Source: Duncaniella muris
Lineage (GTDB): Bacteria > Bacteroidota > Bacteroidia > Bacteroidales > Muribaculaceae
DNA length: 64,000 bases
Direction: 5' to 3'
Assembly: GCF_003024805.1 (NCBI RefSeq)
Contig: NZ_PUEC01000011.1
Location: 1 to 64,000, forward strand
Shown here: positions 50,148 through 57,854 of the stretch, piece by piece
Position numbering within the stretch: the first letter of the stretch is position 1
How the letters are laid out: each line of letters begins with the position of its first letter
Position numbers and translations under genes: made by a program
The notes under the pieces: model-generated
What the model saw: the letters and a program-made list of their open reading frames with translations, nothing else
What the model was told of the DNA's origin: nothing
Databases searched by the model: none

Positions 50148-50221
50148 TGGAGTATAGCGGACTCGAACCGCTCACCTCGACACTGCCAGTGTCGCGCTCT
50201 AGCCAGATGAGCTAATACCCC
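50148..50221 (-). tRNA. tRNA-Ala(GGC)
   Basis: Read on the minus strand the gene folds with acceptor GGGGTAT/ATACTCC, anticodon arm CGACA-CTGGCAG-TGTCG (anticodon GGC, alanine), and T-arm loop TTCGAGT. The discriminator is A and CCA is not encoded. It has a promoter at 50239-50270 and a terminator on its 3' side. Confidence 0.93.
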
Positions 50222-50238
50222 TTTCACTTTTGCGGGAG

Positions 50239-50270
50239 CAAAGATAGGGAGTATTTTTGAGTTTAGCAAA
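50239..50270 (-). promoter_or_regulatory. Promoter of tRNA-Ala
   Basis: On the minus strand TTTG (50270-50267), a 20-base spacer and TATCTTTG (50246-50239), 17 nt before the tRNA 5' end, is a perfect Bacteroidota promoter. Confidence 0.8.
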
Positions 50271-50290
50271 ATTTTGGCGGATTTTTTTGT

Positions 50291-50298
50291 AATTTTGC
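50291..50298 (+). promoter_or_regulatory. -7 element for rlmN
   Basis: TAATTTTG at 50291-50298 faces rlmN. The leader to the ATG at 50482 would be about 175-180 nt and contains no clear coding frame. Confidence 0.45.
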
Positions 50299-50481
50299 AT
50301 CGAAATGCTTCTTAAGCAACCTTGAAATGGCTGTCTCTGCTTGCTTCGAATGCTCGGAATGGTGTGTCTGAGCGCAATTCCATGACGCTTCCCGGATGAG
50401 GCGGCTCGTTTTTTCAAGAAGGAAACACGTTTTTATCGTTTAATTTTTAACTCGAAAGAGTTGCTTATATGCTCTGAATTT

Positions 50482-51576
50482 ATGGAAAAGCAGAATATGG
50501 TCCGCAAGCCGTTGATCGGCATGACTCTTGGTGAACTTGAATCTGTGGCCGCTGAGGCCGGACTCCGCCGTTTTGCCGCAAAGCAGATTGCGCGGAGGCT
50601 TTATGTGAACCGCTCGCAGTCTGTTTCCGAGATGACCGAACTGCCTAAGGCTTCGCGTGAGTGGCTTGAAGAGCATTATTGTGTGGGGCTGCAGGCACCG
50701 ATAGCCGAGGCTCGGTCGACCGACGGTACAGTGAAGTATCTTTTCGCTACACGCGGGGAGGGCTTTGATTTTCTTGACGGGGGTGCCGGTGGGCGCGATG
50801 TTGAGGCAGTCTATATTCCCGACCGCGAGAGGGCCACTCTGTGTGTGTCATCGCAGGCCGGGTGTCGTATGGGCTGCCGCTTCTGCATGACGGGGCGCCA
50901 GGGTTTCCACGGCAATCTCACGGCTGCAGGCATCATCAATCAGGTGATGGCTATTCCGGAGAGCCGGACGCTTACAAACATAGTATTCATGGGGATGGGG
51001 GAGCCTATGGACAATATAGAAGAGGTTCTGAAAGCGGTGGAGGTGCTTACCGCGCCTTGGGGATTGGCCTGGAGTCCGAAGCGCATCACAGTGTCGAGCA
51101 TCGGAAAGCTTGACGGTCTGCGCCGGCTGCTTGACGAGACCAAGGTGCATGTGGCCATCAGTGTCCACTCGCCGTTCAAGCAGGAACGCGAAGATCTGAT
51201 GCCGGTTGAGAAGGCTTTCCCGGTGGCGGGAGTGATGGGTGTGATGAAGAATTACGACTTTGCCCATCAGCGCAGGCTTTCGGCCGAATATATAATGTGG
51301 CGGGGGGTGAACGACGATCTTCGCCATGCTGATGCGCTGGCGCGTTTGCTCAAAGGGGTGGACTGCCGTGTCAACCTGATCCGCTTCCATGCTATTCCGG
51401 GTTTCGACCATGTCACGGCAGACACGGAAACAATGGAGCGTTTCCGTGACCGTCTCAATGAGCTCGGCGTGACCGCCACCATCCGCACATCGCGCGGCGA
51501 GGACATCGAGGCTGCATGCGGTATGCTCAGCGGTAAGGAGGGAGCCGTGGAAAAAGAAGGGGTTGCGAATTGTTAA
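50482..51576 (+). CDS. rlmN: 23S rRNA (adenine2503-C2)-methyltransferase RlmN
   Basis: The 364-residue radical SAM enzyme methylates A2503 of 23S rRNA and A37 of some tRNAs. The cluster motif is CRMGCRFCMTG (Cys-x3-Cys-x2-Cys). Downstream the enzyme has NIVFMGMGEPMDNIEEVLKAVEVL and VAISVHSP; a catalytic Cys near the C-terminus is seen in EAACGMLSG. The frame is open back to a TTG at 50461, but ATG 50482 (MEKQNM) is preferred. Confidence 0.95.
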   Translation: MEKQNMVRKPLIGMTLGELESVAAEAGLRRFAAKQIARRLYVNRSQSVSEMTELPKASREWLEEHYCVGLQAPIAEARSTDGTVKYLFATRGEGFDFLDGGAGGRDVEAVYIPDRERATLCVSSQAGCRMGCRFCMTGRQGFHGNLTAAGIINQVMAIPESRTLTNIVFMGMGEPMDNIEEVLKAVEVLTAPWGLAWSPKRITVSSIGKLDGLRRLLDETKVHVAISVHSPFKQEREDLMPVEKAFPVAGVMGVMKNYDFAHQRRLSAEYIMWRGVNDDLRHADALARLLKGVDCRVNLIRFHAIPGFDHVTADTETMERFRDRLNELGVTATIRTSRGEDIEAACGMLSGKEGAVEKEGVANC

Positions 51577-51721
51577 AAAACAACAAAAAGGCTTTGTGGG
51601 CCAGTGCATAACTGAACCAATCATAGGTGTCGCAGGTTGTGTCTTATGGACAGCGTGCAAGAGCGTAACGACTATCTGTCAGACCTTGAAAGCAGCAATT
51701 TAATTAAAAATTATTAATAGA

Positions 51722-51745
51722 GAAAAATTTCTTTAATTTGCCGGC
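51722..51745. repeat. 24-base element shared with the mdh upstream region (copy ahead of pckA)
   Basis: The segment starts GAAAAATTTCTTTAATTTGC and ends CGGC; it is found at 57540-57563 with one difference (T/A). It lies 20 nt before the pckA -7 box. The flanks of the two copies differ. Confidence 0.6.
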
Positions 51746-51765
51746 TCTATACCGAAAAAAGTAAG

Positions 51766-51773
51766 TAACTTTG
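51766..51773 (+). promoter_or_regulatory. -7 element of pckA
   Basis: TAACTTTG at 51766-51773; the leader to the ATG at 51870 is about 90 nt. A TTTG at 51737-51740 is 25 bases upstream, too far for a canonical -33 box; the shared 24-base element occupies the -33 region. Confidence 0.6.
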
Positions 51774-51869
51774 CAAGCGGATAAAAAGGACCTTCCTCAA
51801 GGTTAAAAGATTATCAATTTTAGGAACAATAATTATCAATTTCATATCAAACACTCTACTTTAACGACA

Positions 51870-53468
51870 ATGAGTACAATTGATTTATCCCAGTACGGCA
51901 TCACCGGTGCGAAGGTGATCCACAACCCCAGCTACGATCAGCTTTTCATCGACGAAACCAACCCTGAGCTCACCGGCTACGAAAAAGGTCAGGAAACTGA
52001 ACTCGGTGCTGTCAATGTGATGACAGGTATCTACACCGGCCGTTCGCCCAAGGACAAATTCTTCGTGAAGGACGAAACCAGCGCAAACTCAATCTGGTGG
52101 ACTTCTGAAGAGTATAAGAATGACAACAAGCCCATCACTCCCGAAGCCTGGAAAGCCCTCAAGGCAATCGCCGACAAGGAACTTTCAGACAAGCCTCTCT
52201 ATGTTGTAGACGCATTCTGCGGAACCAACCCCGACACTCGTCTTTCTGTACGCTTCGTAATGGAAGTGGCATGGCAGGCTCACTTCGTGACCAACATGTT
52301 CATCCGTCCCACCGAAGAAGAACTCAAGAACTTCAAGCCCGACTTCGTTGTTCTCAACGCATCAAAGGCTAAGGTAGAAAACTGGAAAGAACTCGGCATC
52401 AACTCTGAAACCTGCGTTGCCTTCAACCTCACCGAACGCATGCAGCTCATCATCAACACCTGGTATGGCGGCGAGATGAAGAAGGGTATGTTCTCACTCA
52501 TGAACTACTACAACCCTCTCCGCGGCATCGCTTCAATGCACTGCTCGGCCAACACCGACAAGCAGGGCGAAAACACCGCTATCTTCTTCGGCCTCTCAGG
52601 CACAGGCAAGACCACCCTTTCAACCGATCCGAAGCGTCTGCTCATCGGTGACGACGAACACGGCTGGGACGACAACGGTGTCTTCAACTACGAAGGCGGC
52701 TGCTACGCCAAGGTCATCAACCTCGACAAGGAAAGCGAACCCGATATCTACAACGCTATCACTCGCGACGCTCTTCTCGAAAACGTTACTGTTGACGCTA
52801 ACGGCAAGATCGACTTCACTGACAAGAGCGTTACCGAGAACACCCGCGTAAGCTACCCCATCAACCACATCAAGAACATCATCGTTCCTTCTCGCGGTCC
52901 TGCCGCAAAGAACGTCATCTTCCTGTCGGCTGACGCATTCGGTGTGCTTCCTCCCGTTTCTATCCTGACTCCGGAACAGACCAAGTACTACTTCCTCTCA
53001 GGCTTCACCAGCAAGCTCGCCGGTACAGAACGTGGCATCACTGAGCCTACTCCCACTTTCTCTGCATGCTTCGGCGCAGCCTTCCTTTCGCTCCACCCCA
53101 CCAAATACGCTGAAGAACTCGTTAAGCGTATGGAACAGAGCGGCGCAAAGGCATATCTCGTGAACACCGGCTGGAACGGTACTGGCAAGCGTATCTCTAT
53201 CCGCGACACCCGTGGTATCATCGACGCTATCCTCGACGGTTCTATCCTCAAGGCTCCCACCAAGCAGCTCCCCATCTTCGACTTCACCATTCCTACCGAA
53301 CTCCCCGGTGTTGATCCCAAGATCCTTGATCCGCGCGACACCTACACCGATCCCGCAGAATGGACCAAGAAGGCTGACAAACTCGCTGAAATGTTCATCA
53401 ACAACTTCAAAAAGTTCGAAGGCCACGAAGCAGGCAAGGCTCTCGTTGCTGCTGGCCCCCAGCTCTAA
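51870..53468 (+). CDS. pckA: Phosphoenolpyruvate carboxykinase (ATP)
   Basis: The 532-residue enzyme interconverts oxaloacetate and PEP with ATP/ADP. Motifs: [19 protein letters not shown], the ATP site [28 protein letters not shown] and the metal-binding region [12 protein letters not shown]-ending codons (AAC, ATC, CTC) dominate more than in neighbours, as expected for a highly expressed gene. In Bacteroidota it often runs in the carboxylating direction toward succinate. It is monocistronic, with a terminator. Confidence 0.96.
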   Translation: MSTIDLSQYGITGAKVIHNPSYDQLFIDETNPELTGYEKGQETELGAVNVMTGIYTGRSPKDKFFVKDETSANSIWWTSEEYKNDNKPITPEAWKALKAIADKELSDKPLYVVDAFCGTNPDTRLSVRFVMEVAWQAHFVTNMFIRPTEEELKNFKPDFVVLNASKAKVENWKELGINSETCVAFNLTERMQLIINTWYGGEMKKGMFSLMNYYNPLRGIASMHCSANTDKQGENTAIFFGLSGTGKTTLSTDPKRLLIGDDEHGWDDNGVFNYEGGCYAKVINLDKESEPDIYNAITRDALLENVTVDANGKIDFTDKSVTENTRVSYPINHIKNIIVPSRGPAAKNVIFLSADAFGVLPPVSILTPEQTKYYFLSGFTSKLAGTERGITEPTPTFSACFGAAFLSLHPTKYAEELVKRMEQSGAKAYLVNTGWNGTGKRISIRDTRGIIDAILDGSILKAPTKQLPIFDFTIPTELPGVDPKILDPRDTYTDPAEWTKKADKLAEMFINNFKKFEGHEAGKALVAAGPQL

Positions 53469-53512
53469 AAACCATAACTCTTGCTTTCACGCGAAAGCAA
53501 TGACTTGATAAG

Positions 53513-53550
53513 GTCACGGCCCGCCGGTCCCGGCAGGCCGTGACTGTTTT
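53513..53550 (+). terminator. Terminator of pckA
   Basis: GTCACGGCC (53513-53521) pairs with GGCCGTGAC (53536-53544), followed by TGTTTTTT. Confidence 0.8.
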
Positions 53551-53598
53551 TTATAGCTTGGTATTAAACAATCCGTTATACCGGCATGGCCGTTGGGA

Positions 53599-53630
53599 TT
53601 TGGCCCGGATGCAGGAAATAATTATTTTTG
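53599..53630 (+). promoter_or_regulatory. Promoter of the TlpA-like gene
   Basis: TTTG at 53599-53602, a 20-base spacer and TATTTTTG at 53623-53630. The ATG at 53659 is about 28 nt beyond the -7 box. Confidence 0.75.
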
Positions 53631-53658
53631 CAGAAAGCTAACAGAAGACCGACTGACG

Positions 53659-54846
53659 ATGGATAAAGTTTTTACACTGACTGTCGGACGCATGGTCCGC
53701 ATTATAATTGTGGTCGCCGCTCTGCTGCTGACGGCTGTCAGGGGGTGGGGAAAGGATAATTTTGTCATGTCCGGCCGGTTGGATGGAGTGGACAAGGACG
53801 TGCTGCTGATCGAATACATCTCTTTTGAACCTGACAGGAAGATGGTGCGTAAGCGCGTGCCGGTCAGGGATGGTTATTTTGAGTTTTCGGCATCTCTGAA
53901 AAATGCCTGGCTTGCCCGGATAAGGCTTAAGTCTGTGCCGGAGAAGGACAACAAAGGATTTTCAATATTTTTTGTGCCTGACGAGACTCTTGTTTTAAGG
54001 GGAGATCTTCGCCGTGAGCAGGAGCTTTATAAAGTAAAGGTGGGCGGGAGTGAATATTACGAAGATCTGGCCAAGGTCAGGGAATTTGTGCGTCCTTTTC
54101 AGGAGGAGCTCGCGGCTGCCGTCATGGAATATAATGACGGGCTTGCCTCCGGGGGTGACAGAGTGGCGCTCTTGCGCGGGCGCCAGAAATCCGAACAGCA
54201 GATCAATGACCGTTACCGGGCTGTGCGCGAGGCTTATGTCATGTCTCATCCTGAAAGTGAGGCAGCCTATAGTCTTGTGCAGCTTGATGACAGATGGGGG
54301 ATAGCGGCCATTGAGAACCTGAAGCCGGAAGTCCGTGACGGCCGGTTCGGGCGCAAGATCGCGCAGGATCTTAAGGTGATGCAGCTGATGTCACTTCAGA
54401 GAATGGCCGCCAAAACCCGTCCTGCGGCACTGCTTGCGCAGGGACGGCAGATGCCTCCTTTCAGACTGCGCAAGCCGGAGGGTGGTACCTTCTCGTCAGA
54501 TTCGCTGATAGGGAAATATACCGTGATTGACTTCTGGGGATCGTGGTGCATATGGTGCATCCGAGGTATTCCGAGAATGAAAAAGTGTCATGAACGCTAT
54601 GCCGACCGTCTCAATATAGTCAGCATAGCCTGCTCTGACACGGAAGAAGGCTGGCGAAGCGCCTTGAAAAAGAACCGTATGCCCTGGACACAGGTGATCA
54701 GCGATGACCGCACTGTCGAAGCCGCATATAATGTGAAAGCCTATCCTACCAAGGTTGTCATTGATCCTGACGGAGTGGTTCTGCGCTCTTTCAGGGGCGA
54801 GGGAGAGGATTTTTATGATTATCTTGAAGAACTCCTCGGCGATTAG
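53659..54846 (+). CDS. Exported TlpA-like thioredoxin with DUF4369 N-terminal domain
   Basis: The 395-residue protein has a signal anchor (VRIIIVVAALLLTAVRGWG) and a DUF4369-like beta domain (about 25-130; FVMSGRLDGVDKDVLLIEYIS), a helical linker, and a C-terminal thioredoxin domain (about 255-395) with DFWGSWCIWCIRGIPRMKKC (active site WCIWC) and the cis-Pro loop AYPTKVVID. Such proteins work as periplasmic disulfide reductases or in outer-membrane protein folding. The open frame extends to 53593 but the ATG at 53659 follows the promoter. It stands alone. Confidence 0.85.
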   Translation: MDKVFTLTVGRMVRIIIVVAALLLTAVRGWGKDNFVMSGRLDGVDKDVLLIEYISFEPDRKMVRKRVPVRDGYFEFSASLKNAWLARIRLKSVPEKDNKGFSIFFVPDETLVLRGDLRREQELYKVKVGGSEYYEDLAKVREFVRPFQEELAAAVMEYNDGLASGGDRVALLRGRQKSEQQINDRYRAVREAYVMSHPESEAAYSLVQLDDRWGIAAIENLKPEVRDGRFGRKIAQDLKVMQLMSLQRMAAKTRPAALLAQGRQMPPFRLRKPEGGTFSSDSLIGKYTVIDFWGSWCIWCIRGIPRMKKCHERYADRLNIVSIACSDTEEGWRSALKKNRMPWTQVISDDRTVEAAYNVKAYPTKVVIDPDGVVLRSFRGEGEDFYDYLEELLGD

Positions 54847-54951
54847 AATGTGGGGTGGGGGGATAGCCGGAAGCAGGTTACCTTCCGTGCTCTCATGCTG
54901 AGAATGGTTGTTTGCTGACTGGCGGTGTGAAAATCTCGCGGATTTTCAGTA
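54847..54951 (+). other. Short non-coding spacer with a small hairpin
   Basis: GAAAATC (54929-54935) pairs with GATTTTC (54941-54947) around TCGCG; there is no T-tract. Nothing else is seen. Confidence 0.35.
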
Positions 54952-54985
54952 AGAGGGTGTTTCATAACAATAGTTAAAATCTGAG
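54952..54985. repeat. Truncated REP lead at the pseudogene border
   Basis: AGAGGGTGTTTCATAACAAT and following matches 49820-49853 with 3 differences in 34 bases and stops at CTGAG, exactly where the glycosidase fragment begins. The palindromic body of the element is absent. Confidence 0.6.
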
Positions 54986-55548
54986 CGAAAGATTTTGCCC
55001 TTCACCAGGGGCGTGAAGCAGATGCCGCCGAGTGGGATGCACTGCGTTCAAAGTCTGTGGAGGCCTTTAACGGCCGCTTCCTGACATGCCACCGCGGAAC
55101 ATCGCCGGTGCCCGGCCATCCGCTTTACCCTGACAGCGTCTACTATGGCAACAACACTGCTACCGCCAATCTGCTCCCTATGGCATTCGGCATCGTGCCT
55201 GACTCTCTGCGCGGGGAAGTGGCCAGGCAGGTAGTGGCAAATGTCATCACCCGCAACAATGGCCATGTGCCATGTGGCGTGATAGGTATCTCATGGCTGC
55301 TGAGGGGATTGTCTGACAACGGATTTGCTGATGTGGCCTATCTGATAGCCACGAATAAAAGCTATCCGTCATGGGGATATATGACTGAAAACGGGGCGAC
55401 TACCATCTGGGAACTCTGGAACGGCGACAAGGCCGCGCCGTCGATGAACAGCGGCAATCATGTGATGCTGCTCGGCGATCTGCTGCCGTGGTGTTTCGAG
55501 CATCTTGCCGGAATAGCACCCGGTGCCGACGGACTCCGCTGTGCATAG
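54986..55548 (+). pseudogene. Internal fragment of an alpha-L-rhamnosidase (GH78) gene
   Basis: The translated frame, which begins at the end of the truncated repeat without a normal start, includes HQGREADAAEWDALRSKSVEAFNGRF, then a (alpha/alpha)6 barrel-type block NGHVPCGVIGISWLLRGLSDNG and YPSWGYMTENGATTIWELWNG, then SMNSGNHVMLLGDLLPWCFEHLAGI. This is the C-terminal part of the catalytic domain of GH78. The N-terminal domains are gone and the tail is cut off. It cannot be active. It ends at TAG 55546-55548, in the middle of the next fragment. Confidence 0.75.
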
Positions 55549-55712
55549 CTGTTAGTGACGATGGTGAGACATGGCGTCATGAACTGACGCTTGAAAATTC
55601 GCCGGTCAGCCAGTATTCCTATCCGGCCATCATCCAGGGCCGTGACGGTAAGGTGCATTGCGTCTACACCTGGCGCCGTCAGCGTGTAGCATATAAGCAG
55701 ATTGATCTGTAG
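55527..55712 (+). pseudogene. C-terminal fragment of a sialidase-like (BNR) glycosidase gene
   Basis: In another frame, immediately after and partly under the GH78 fragment, the translation reads RRTPLCIAVSDDGETWRHELTLENSPVSQYSYPAIIQGRDGKVHCVYTWRRQRVAYKQIDL and ends at TAG 55710-55712. The SDDGETW Asp-box and the SYPAIIQ...VHCVYTW ending are typical of sialidase-family beta-propellers. Its N-terminal four-fifths are missing. The junction at about 55530 is a deletion scar between two glycosidase genes. Confidence 0.7.
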
Positions 55713-55746
55713 GGAGTTCAGACAGAACAGTTGGCTGCAAAACATT

Positions 55747-55795
55747 ATTCCGGTCCGCAGGTCGCAGAAAATGGTCTGCGTCTGTGGGCCGGAAT
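55747..55795 (+). terminator. Hairpin after the glycosidase remnant
   Basis: ATTCCGGTCC (55747-55756) pairs with GGGCCGGAAT (55786-55795), with one G-T, followed by an AT-rich tract. It may be the surviving terminator of the lost gene. The rest, up to 55882, holds nothing else. Confidence 0.45.
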
Positions 55796-55882
55796 TATAA
55801 TAATATATGTATGGAGGTTGCCGGGTCAGGCTCCGGGCATGCGTGCGTCAGGCGTAGCTACCCGGCTATGGGACAACTCCTG

Positions 55883-56314
55883 TTATTTCGGTAGGTAAGG
55901 GGTGATGAAGTCTATAAACTGGCTTTTCTCCATGAACCCGACAGCCGATTTGACCGTGCCGTCAGGCATCAGTACGGTCAGCTGAGGGATGGAGCTGACC
56001 TCAAACATGCGGGCGAGTTCGGACGATTTGTCGACATCGACTGACATGAATATGGCTTTGCCATGATATTCCTTGGCTACTTCTTCAAAAATGGGTGCGA
56101 AGCGCTGGCATGGACCACACCAGACAGCGTTGAAGTCGATGATGGTAGGGAGGGTTTCGTGGGGAGTGATGGCGGTAAGCGGAGCATCCTTGGCAGGTGC
56201 TGCAGTGGTGGTCGCTTCGGACTGAGAAGCTGAAGACTTTTCTCTGTTCCCGCAGGCTGCAAGGCAGAGGCAAAGGCAGAGAGAGACGGAGAGAGTGAGG
56301 TGCCTGAATGTCAT
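55883..56314 (-). CDS. Thioredoxin-fold lipoprotein
   Basis: The 143-residue protein starts with a lipoprotein signal, MTFRHLTLSVSLCLCLCLAAC, with lipidated Cys at 21. The mature part is a thioredoxin domain: PTIIDFNAVWCGPCQRFAPIFEEVAKEYHGKAIFMSVDVD, active site WCGPC, and cis-Pro SIPQLTVLMPDGT. It is predicted to be attached to a membrane and to reduce disulfides in the periplasm. I chose the ATG at 56314; the frame is open to 56380. Confidence 0.9.
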   Translation of the reverse strand: MTFRHLTLSVSLCLCLCLAACGNREKSSASQSEATTTAAPAKDAPLTAITPHETLPTIIDFNAVWCGPCQRFAPIFEEVAKEYHGKAIFMSVDVDKSSELARMFEVSSIPQLTVLMPDGTVKSAVGFMEKSQFIDFITPYLPK

Positions 56315-56371
56315 AGTCAATAGAGTTTGATTGGTTGCCCTGGTGGCATTTGTTTTGAATTGTTTATAAAA

Positions 56372-56432
56372 AGCCCGCACTTCAGCGGCTCGGCAGAGAG
56401 CTGAGGCTCCTGCGGGCAGAGAAGTGCGGGCT
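56372..56432 (-). terminator. Terminator of mdh
   Basis: AGCCCGCACTTC (56372-56383) pairs with GAAGTGCGGGCT (56421-56432). On the minus strand it is followed by TTTTTATA. It lies between mdh and the thioredoxin gene. Confidence 0.75.
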
Positions 56433-56493
56433 GTCGGTTTATTCTGAACCGGTCATGCGGCCTCAAGCGGCCACAGACCATCCGGAAAATCTA

Positions 56494-57429
56494 TCAGAGA
56501 GCACCGGCGAGAGCGGCGTTTGTCTTGTGGACAGCTTCCGCACTTTTGTGGAAGAGGTCTTTTTCTTCATCGTTGAGGTCAAATTCAACGATTTTTTCGA
56601 TGCCGTCCTTGCCGAGGATACAGGGAACACCGATGCAGAGGTCTTTTTCACCGTATTCGCCGTCGAGAAGGGCTGAGCAGCTGATGAGTTTCTTTTCGTT
56701 GTGGAGAACGGCCTTGACAACCTGTGCTCCAGCCGCACCGGGAGCATACCATGCAGATGTTCCGAGGAGCTTGGTGAGAGTGGCACCGCCCACCATAGTG
56801 TCAGCAGCGATCTTGGCGAGCTGCTCTGCGGGGAGGTAGTTGGTGGCGGGAACACCGCGGTAAGCGGCATAGCGCACGAGGGGGATCATTGTGGTGTCGC
56901 CGTGGCCGCCGATCACGATGCCTTCGATTTCGTTGGGATTGGCGTTGAGGCCGAGAGAGAGATAATATTTGAAGCGTGCACTGTCAAGAGCACCGCCCAT
57001 GCCGATGATGCGGTTTTTGGGCAGACCGCTCACCTTGTGGATGAGGTAGGTCATGGTGTCCATCGGGTTCGAGATGCAGACAATGATAGCGTTGGGAGAG
57101 TGCTTGAGGAGCTGATCGGTAACAGACTTCACAATGCCTGCGTTTACGCCGATGAGTTCTTCGCGGGTCATGCCGGGCTTGCGGGGAATACCGGAGGTGA
57201 TGACAACAACATCAGAACCGGCAGTCATTTCATAATCGTTGGTGACACCTACCAGGCGGGTGTTGATGTTGAGAATGTTGGCGGTCTGCATGATGTCCAT
57301 AGCCTTTCCTTCAGCAACACCTTCTTTGATGTCGAGAAGAACCACTTCGTCAGCAATGCCCTGCTTTACGAGCACGTCAGCACAAGTAGCGCCCACATTA
57401 CCGGCGCCTACAACTGTAACCTTTGACAT
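56494..57429 (-). CDS. mdh: Malate dehydrogenase
   Basis: The 311-residue enzyme interconverts malate and oxaloacetate with NAD. It is the LDH-like type: TVVGAGNVGATCADVL (NAD loop), VVITSGIPRKPGMTREELIGVNAGIVK (substrate loop with the malate Arg), CISNPMDTMTYL, GMGGALDSARFKYYLS and the catalytic His in IVIGGHGDTTMIP. The final helix ends AALAGAL. It has its own promoter and terminator. Confidence 0.96.
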   Translation of the reverse strand: MSKVTVVGAGNVGATCADVLVKQGIADEVVLLDIKEGVAEGKAMDIMQTANILNINTRLVGVTNDYEMTAGSDVVVITSGIPRKPGMTREELIGVNAGIVKSVTDQLLKHSPNAIIVCISNPMDTMTYLIHKVSGLPKNRIIGMGGALDSARFKYYLSLGLNANPNEIEGIVIGGHGDTTMIPLVRYAAYRGVPATNYLPAEQLAKIAADTMVGGATLTKLLGTSAWYAPGAAGAQVVKAVLHNEKKLISCSALLDGEYGEKDLCIGVPCILGKDGIEKIVEFDLNDEEKDLFHKSAEAVHKTNAALAGAL

Positions 57430-57497
57430 AAGAAATTGATTTTTGGAAATTTATAGAATTGAATGATAAAAATTGGCTGTTGGAAATTTATCCTTTG

Positions 57498-57505
57498 CAA
57501 ATATA
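57498..57505 (-). promoter_or_regulatory. -7 element of mdh
   Basis: CAAATATA on the plus strand reads TATATTTG on the minus strand, about 69 nt ahead of the ATG at 57429. Confidence 0.6.
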
Positions 57506-57539
57506 CGGAAAAGATTTCGACCCTTGGCTATAAATTGAT

Positions 57540-57563
57540 GAAAAATTTCTTTAATATGCCGGC
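57540..57563. repeat. 24-base element shared with the pckA upstream region (copy ahead of mdh)
   Basis: GAAAAATTTCTTTAATATGC and following matches 51722-51745 at 23 of 24 positions. It is 34 nt upstream of the mdh -7 box, read in the opposite orientation relative to its gene compared with pckA. Confidence 0.6.
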
Positions 57564-57743
57564 AGGGAGAGAGCCGGCGAATTCCGGACCAGCCCAGGTG
57601 TCTTTGTGTTTGCCGGAATGGTTGAGATAATGTTAATTTTAACTCTTTTGTGTTAAAAGAGTGTTAACCGCTGTCATTTTGTCGATAAAGATCTTCTGGA
57701 CATTCAGATTTAGTATGATTTGGTAGCTTTTTTTAAGCAAAAG

Positions 57744-57775
57744 TTTGTTTAATCTAAATTCATTACCTATATTTG
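57744..57775 (+). promoter_or_regulatory. Promoter of the susC-susD operon
   Basis: TTTG at 57744-57747, a 20-base spacer and TATATTTG at 57768-57775 form an ideal Bacteroidota promoter. The leader to the ATG at 57855 is about 73 nt. Confidence 0.85.
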
Positions 57776-57854
57776 CAATGTCGCTGTTTGTCCTATTGGG
57801 CATACCTACACATGAAAAATAAACCAATCAAGTAAATTTAACCTTATCGAAAGT

